Positions 5,573 to 8,614 of a DNA stretch of 8,614 bases are shown here, piece after piece; position 1 is the stretch's first letter; the number at the start of each line of letters is the position of its first letter. The notes below the pieces were generated by a model. That model was not told the DNA's origin. It saw nothing but the letters and a program-made list of their open reading frames with translations, and ran no database searches. The DNA comes from JBAYVY01 sp041674345 (GTDB lineage Bacteria; Planctomycetota; Phycisphaerae; Phycisphaerales; Zrk34). The stretch lies in assembly GCA_041674345.1 (NCBI GenBank), contig JBAYVY010000144.1, positions 1-8,614 of the forward strand, given 5' to 3'. The translations under genes and the position numbers were made by a program.

Positions 5573-6595
5573 CTATTGGGGCAACGCTTTTTCCCAGCAG
5601 GCGATCATCTGATCCATCGCCGCGTCCTGCGCGGGGTCGGGGCGGGCGCGTATCGGGTCGGCGTCCATCCAGGCGACGGCCTGTCGCGCGCCTTCGGCGA
5701 ACGGCACGCCGCCCCCGGAAGCGGCGTACCCGGGTACCAGCGACTTGATTTTGGAATTGTCGAAAACCACGCTGACGGCTTTGTCGCCGAGCAGCGAGCC
5801 GCGCCGGTCGGGCGAGAAAAGCGTCAGGTAATCGCTGGGCAGATGGATCAATCGCAGCCGGTCGGCGGGCACACCCGCGGCGTCGGCGATCTGTTGGTAA
5901 ATCGTGTCCCAGTTCAACACCTCATCGCTGGTGATGTGATATGCCTGACCGAGGGCTTCGGGTCGGCCGAGCAGACCGATGAACGCTTGGGCGAAATCGG
6001 TGTTGTGTGTGAGCACCCACAATGACTGGCCGTCGCCGTGAACGATGACGGGTTTACCGGCCCTCATGCGGGCGACGACGGTCGGCCCGGAACCGACGGC
6101 GGTGGGCAGATATTGTTCGTTGTAGGTGTGCGACGGGCGCACGATCGTCACGGGGAATTGTTCATCGCGCCAGGCGCGCATCAGCCGGAGTTCGCAGGTG
6201 ATTTTGTTGCGCGAGTATTCCCAGAACGGGTTGTCCAGCGGAGTGTCCTCGGTGATGAGGTAATGCTTCAGCGGCTTTTGATAGACCGAGGCGCTGGAGA
6301 TGAAAAGATACTGTTTGTCAACGCGGTCGCGGAACAGAGCGAGATCGGTTTCGATGTGATCGGGAGTGAAGGCGATGAAGTCGGCGACGACATCGAAGCG
6401 ATGATCGCCGATCGCGGCGGCAACGGTGTCGGGTTGTCGTATGTCCGCATGATGGATCGTGACCCCCGGAAGGTCGCACAGGTTGAGTTCGCGCCGGCCG
6501 CGGTTGAGCAGGTGGACCTGGTGGCCTCGCCGGGCGGCGAGTCGGACGCAGGCGGAGGAGATGATGCCGGTGCCGCCGATGAAGAGTAATTTCAT
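5573..6595 (-). CDS. NAD-dependent epimerase/dehydratase family protein (SDR)
   Basis: 340 residues of the extended/atypical short-chain dehydrogenase-reductase superfamily, soluble and expected to act on a nucleotide sugar or similar substrate. The N-terminus MKLLFIGGTGIIS carries the glycine-rich Rossmann motif, followed by the basic NRGRR stretch (31-35) after the second strand. SSASVY (100-105) and the catalytic-type Y127-S-R-N-K131 motif are present, then TIVRPSHTY (150-158). The C-terminal half is a substrate domain I cannot assign. The length is normal. The ATG at 6595 is the only sensible start because the Rossmann strand begins immediately, yet no Shine-Dalgarno precedes it. A -35/-10 pair just upstream would place transcription start at or next to the ATG. 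It stands apart from the downstream operon, separated by the 167-nt repeat-bearing gap. Confidence 0.85.
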   Translation of the reverse strand: MKLLFIGGTGIISSACVRLAARRGHQVHLLNRGRRELNLCDLPGVTIHHADIRQPDTVAAAIGDHRFDVVADFIAFTPDHIETDLALFRDRVDKQYLFISSASVYQKPLKHYLITEDTPLDNPFWEYSRNKITCELRLMRAWRDEQFPVTIVRPSHTYNEQYLPTAVGSGPTVVARMRAGKPVIVHGDGQSLWVLTHNTDFAQAFIGLLGRPEALGQAYHITSDEVLNWDTIYQQIADAAGVPADRLRLIHLPSDYLTLFSPDRRGSLLGDKAVSVVFDNSKIKSLVPGYAASGGGVPFAEGARQAVAWMDADPIRARPDPAQDAAMDQMIACWEKALPQ

Positions 6596-6602
6596 AATGT
6601 TC

Positions 6603-6632
6603 AGCGTAAGGGGGGAAATGTCGGTTCGTCAA
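6603..6632 (-). promoter_or_regulatory. Candidate promoter for the SDR gene
   Basis: The minus strand has TTGACG at 6632-6627 (five of six to the -35 consensus), an 18-nt spacer, and TACGCT at 6608-6603 (weak -10 keeping positions T1, A2 and T6). Only 7 nt separate the -10 from the ATG at 6595, so the transcript would be leaderless or nearly so, which fits the absence of a Shine-Dalgarno. Confidence 0.35.
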
Positions 6633-6659
6633 CGATTCGGGGAACACGATTCGGGGAAC
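6632..6659. repeat. 14-nt tandem duplication in the divergent intergenic region
   Basis: ACGATTCGGGGAAC occurs twice head to tail at 6632-6645 and 6646-6659 with no mismatch. The first copy touches the candidate SDR -35. It could be two regulator half-sites or a recent slippage duplication; nothing in the sequence decides. Confidence 0.75.
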
Positions 6660-6661
6660 AC

Positions 6662-6699
6662 CCGGACCTTCGCCCCCGGGAGTAAAGACTCAGGTCCGG
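6662..6699. repeat. Inverted repeat between the divergent SDR and aldo/keto reductase genes
   Basis: CCGGACCT at 6662-6669 and its complement AGGTCCGG at 6692-6699 enclose a 22-nt interior. It lies upstream of the putative start regions of both divergent genes. It could be an operator or a hairpin element. The rest of the 189-nt gap holds the two candidate promoters and the 14-nt duplication. Confidence 0.5.
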
Positions 6700-6737
6700 C
6701 TTGGCGGAGGGCATGAGATTGTTCGCGCATTCCGATC

Positions 6738-6743
6738 TATACT
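6738..6743 (+). promoter_or_regulatory. Candidate -10 box for the aldo/keto reductase gene
   Basis: TATACT matches the -10 consensus at five of six positions and lies 42 nt before the start codon. No good -35 sits at 16-18 nt upstream; TTGTTC at 6719-6724 is only 13 nt away. AAAGG at 6773-6777, 7 nt before the GTG, serves as Shine-Dalgarno. Confidence 0.35.
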
Positions 6744-6784
6744 GCAAACAAACCGGATGACTTGATTTTACGAAAGGCGATGCT

Positions 6785-7930
6785 GTGCAATATCGAATGC
6801 TTGGCCGGACGGGTTTGAAGGTATCGCAGTTGGGTTTCGGCGCGATGCGTCTGCCGATGACCGGCGAGGGGGAGGGGGCGCGTGTGAACCGGGAGTTATC
6901 AACGCCGATGATTCATCGCGCTTTCGAGATGGGCGTGAACTACATCGACACGGCTGTCGGCTACTGCAATTCGGACAGCCAGCGCGCGGTGGGCGAAGCG
7001 GTGAACGCATGGATTCGGCAGTCGGGGGCGGGCCTGGGGCGTAAGCGGTCGGACATCGTGGTATCGACGAAGAATCATTACTACGAGGAAGATGAATCGG
7101 CGTGGTGGAAAAACCTGACCGACAGTTTGGAGCGGCTGGGGCTGGACTACATTGATATTTACAACACGCACGGGGTGAACTGGGAAAAATACAGCAAGTG
7201 CGTCGAGCCGCGGATTGGCAAGTGGCTGAACCGGGCGAAGGATCAGGGGCTGATCCGTCACATCTGCACGTCGTTTCACGACAACGCGGAGGCGTTGAGG
7301 AAGCTGGTGGATACGGATCGGTATGAATCGTTCACGATTCAATACAACCTGCTGGACCGGCAGTTGGAGGAAGCGATCGGTTACGCGCATGAGAAGGGCA
7401 AGGGGATCGTGGTGATGGGGCCTGTGGCGGGGGGACGGTTGGGGGTGCAGAGCGAGGTGTTGATGAAGATGCTTCCGGGGGCGGGGGTGGAGAAGGTGCC
7501 GGAACTGGCGTTGCGGTTTGTGTTGAGCAACCCGAACGTGACGGTGGCGTTGTCGGGGATGGGCACGATGGCGATGGTGGATGAGAACGCGGCGATCGCG
7601 GCGGACCCGGTGAGTTTGAGCGACGAACAGCGGCGGGCGATTGATTCACACCTGACGCGATTGAAGTCGATGGCGGATTTGTATTGCACGGGTTGCCAGT
7701 ATTGCATGCCGTGCGATGTGAAGGTGAACGTGGCGGGGATTTTCGCCAATTACAATCTGGGGCGGGTGTACGGTTTGTGGGACGTGGCGAAGGCGCGATA
7801 CGCGGACATCGTGCGGAACAACCAGGGAGCGGACAACTGTGTGCAGTGTTATCACTGTCTGGAGAAATGTCCGCAGCACTTGGATATTCCGCGCCAGTTG
7901 GCGGAGGCGCACGCGGCGATGCGGGGGTAA
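6785..7930 (+). CDS. Aldo/keto reductase with C-terminal 4Fe-4S cysteine clusters
   Basis: 381 residues. The N-terminal TIM-barrel domain (1 to about 290) begins MQYRMLGRTGLKVSQLGFG, the standard opening of the family, and has the usual AKR tetrad positions Asp55, Tyr60, Lys96 and His129. It should be an NAD(P)H-dependent oxidoreductase. The C-terminal extension carries two cysteine groups: C301, C304, C307, C310 (CTGCQYCMPC) and C352, C355, C358, C362-P (CVQCYHCLEKCP). The second is a classic ferredoxin-type CxxCxxCxxxCP, so one or two iron-sulfur clusters are likely. This sub-family is frequent in anaerobes and planctomycetes. The start is GTG at 6785, fixed by the family N-terminus and by AAAGG 7 nt upstream; the ATG at 6780 is out of frame. 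It appears monocistronic. The substrate is unknown. Confidence 0.92.
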   Translation: MQYRMLGRTGLKVSQLGFGAMRLPMTGEGEGARVNRELSTPMIHRAFEMGVNYIDTAVGYCNSDSQRAVGEAVNAWIRQSGAGLGRKRSDIVVSTKNHYYEEDESAWWKNLTDSLERLGLDYIDIYNTHGVNWEKYSKCVEPRIGKWLNRAKDQGLIRHICTSFHDNAEALRKLVDTDRYESFTIQYNLLDRQLEEAIGYAHEKGKGIVVMGPVAGGRLGVQSEVLMKMLPGAGVEKVPELALRFVLSNPNVTVALSGMGTMAMVDENAAIAADPVSLSDEQRRAIDSHLTRLKSMADLYCTGCQYCMPCDVKVNVAGIFANYNLGRVYGLWDVAKARYADIVRNNQGADNCVQCYHCLEKCPQHLDIPRQLAEAHAAMRG

Positions 7931-7936
7931 GGAGGT
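7928..7936 (+). promoter_or_regulatory. Orphan perfect Shine-Dalgarno overlapping the aldo/keto reductase stop
   Basis: TAAGGAGGT is the full complement of the usual 3' end of 16S rRNA, and its TAA is the reductase stop codon. No reading frame starts at a usable distance: the nearest ATG (7969) opens only a three-codon frame. It may be what remains of the ribosome site of a lost downstream gene. Confidence 0.5.
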
Positions 7937-7940
7937 TGCC

Positions 7941-7958
7941 AAGCCGCGAGCGGCTGGG
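7941..7958. repeat. REP-like palindromic repeat, copy 1
   Basis: AAGCCGCGAGCGGCTGGG, a short hairpin (AGCCGC, loop GA, GCGGCT) plus GGG tail. It is identical over 18 nt to copy 2 at 8425-8442 in the same orientation. The two copies flank the sulfatase remnant. I recall such GCCGCGAGCGGC palindromes as common interspersed elements in planctomycete genomes; that is from memory. Confidence 0.75.
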
Positions 7959-7970
7959 GGGCGTTGGTAT

Positions 7971-8396
7971 GAAGTCGTAACCAGCACCGATTTTTATCCG
8001 ACGTTTTTGGAGTTGGCCGGTCTGCCGCTGAATCCCGCACGGCATTGCGACGGCGTGAGCATGTTGCCGCTGTTGCGCGATTCGAACGTGAAACTCGACC
8101 GCGAAGCGATTTACTGGCACTACCCGCATTACAGCAACCAGGGCGGCACCCCCGGCAGATCGGTGCGCAGCGGCGACTGGAAACTCATCGAGTTCTTCGA
8201 GGACGGCAAACTCGAACTTTACAACCTGCGCCAGGACATCGAAGAAAAACATAACCGCGCGCAAGAGCAACCGGCGATCACGCAACGATTGCACGGGATG
8301 TTGAAGCGATGGCGGGAAGAGATTGAAGCGATCGTGCCGGAGCCGAACCCGGATTACGTGCCGTCGAACCACCCGGCGGCGGACCCGCGGGTGTGA
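7971..8396 (+). pseudogene. 5'-truncated sulfatase, C-terminal remnant
   Basis: About 141 codons that match the C-terminal part of arylsulfatase-type enzymes: TSTDFYPTFLELAG, DGVSMLPLL, REAIYWHYPHYSNQGG, RSGDWKLIEFFEDG, LELYNLRQDIEEKHN, ending PNPDYVP and a TGA at 8394-8396. Full sulfatases are about 450-550 residues and carry the formylglycine site CxPSR near the N-terminus. All of that is missing here; the recognisable homology begins about 13-20 nt after a palindromic repeat. No start codon or ribosome site fits the frame: reading upstream leads into the reductase gene in another frame. Without the catalytic half it cannot be a sulfatase. The remnant itself has no internal stops, so truncation may be recent, or the piece arrived by recombination. 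Confidence 0.85.
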
Positions 8397-8414
8397 GGGA
8401 AGGATGTCACCCAT

Positions 8415-8455
8415 GCGCAGCGCGAAGCCGCGAGCGGCTGGGCGGGACGCTGCGC
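8415..8455. repeat. Nested hairpin between converging genes
   Basis: GCGCAGCG (8415-8422) pairs with CGCTGCGC (8448-8455), enclosing the REP-like hairpin of copy 2. It lies between the sulfatase remnant (plus) and the aminotransferase end (minus). There is no T tract on either side, so calling it an intrinsic terminator is not justified, although a convergent position would suit one. Confidence 0.5.
8425..8442. repeat. REP-like palindromic repeat, copy 2
   Basis: Identical 18 nt to copy 1 (7941-7958), in direct orientation 484 nt downstream, here embedded in an outer 8-bp inverted repeat. With copy 1 it brackets the sulfatase remnant. Confidence 0.75.
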
Positions 8456-8479
8456 GTCACCCGCTAAACGAGCGGCGGG

Positions 8480-8614
8480 TCAGGCGGGGGTGGGTTTGTT
8501 GCTGATGCGATCGACGCCTTTGTTGAGGACGCGGTCGAGTTGTCGGAAGGCCTGTCGGATGCGTTGTTCGTTTTCGACCAGGGCGATGCGGATGTAGGAT
8601 TCGCCGAGTTCGCC
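8480..8614 (-). CDS. Aminotransferase class I/II, C-terminal end (partial)
   Basis: The last 44 residues of a gene that starts outside the window, stop TGA at 8482-8480. The sequence GELGESYIRIALVENEQRIRQAF strongly resembles the C-terminal end of PLP-dependent class I/II aminotransferases of the alanine transaminase (AlaC-like) and LL-diaminopimelate aminotransferase group, where G-x-G-x-x-[YF]-[VI]-R-[IL]-A-L-V-E-N-E is typical, followed by an amphipathic helix. The last 20 residues (LNKGVDRISNKPTPA) are a tail without further homology that I can see. The exact substrate cannot be decided from the tail. Confidence 0.75.
   Translation of the reverse strand, partial: GELGESYIRIALVENEQRIRQAFRQLDRVLNKGVDRISNKPTPA

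Noticed and set aside
5390..6025. Plus-strand open frame of 211 codons antisense to the SDR gene
   Set aside because: It spans the octamer repeat and the SDR C-terminus with no family resemblance; the SDR frame carries all the motifs.
7332..8414. Minus-strand open frame of 360 codons across the reductase end and sulfatase remnant
   Set aside because: It is antisense to clear homology on the plus strand, with a Pro/Ser/Arg-rich composition and no domain.

Overview
The window is GC-rich, gene-dense bacterial chromosome. Its make-up suggests a planctomycete or a related environmental lineage: the 3' end of an arylsulfatase-like gene, an aldo/keto reductase carrying two cysteine clusters, an NRDE gene next to a DinB-like gene, very large fusion proteins, and short palindromic and octamer repeats scattered within and between genes. 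That assignment is inference; no rRNA or other phylogenetic marker is present.

Left and centre (1-5405, minus strand): a tightly packed gene run read right to left. The order is a DinB-like protein (4878-5405), an NRDE/TANGO2-family protein (3928-4878), an 872-residue three-part fusion of alpha/beta hydrolase, DedA/VTT membrane domain and ATP-grasp-like domain (1313-3931), a small lipoprotein (708-1277), an ECF transporter T component of the CbiQ type (21-641), and the first codons of a further gene (1-24), probably the ECF ATPase. Start and stop codons overlap by 1 or 4 nt at three junctions and the two other gaps are 35 and 66 nt, so this looks like one operon. A candidate extended -10 promoter lies 37 nt upstream of the first gene. 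The common function of the set is not evident; membrane or envelope work is plausible for the last three complete genes.

Middle (5406-6784): an intergenic inverted pair of octamer repeats (5474-5572), an SDR-type NAD-dependent epimerase/dehydratase gene on the minus strand (5573-6595), and a divergent intergenic region with a candidate promoter for each side, a 14-nt tandem duplication and an inverted repeat.

Right (6785-8614): a plus-strand aldo/keto reductase with C-terminal iron-sulfur cysteines (6785-7930), then an orphan perfect Shine-Dalgarno sequence, then the 3' remnant of a sulfatase gene between two copies of an 18-nt palindromic repeat, and finally the C-terminal end of a minus-strand aminotransferase that runs off the window.

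The most unusual signals are the three-part membrane fusion enzyme and the NRDE gene. The latter appears to have absorbed two unrelated repeat elements without losing its reading frame: an octamer-repeat tract of about 207 bp and a 39-nt palindrome. A second, sequence-distinct octamer element with the same inverted layout lies about 0.8 kb away.
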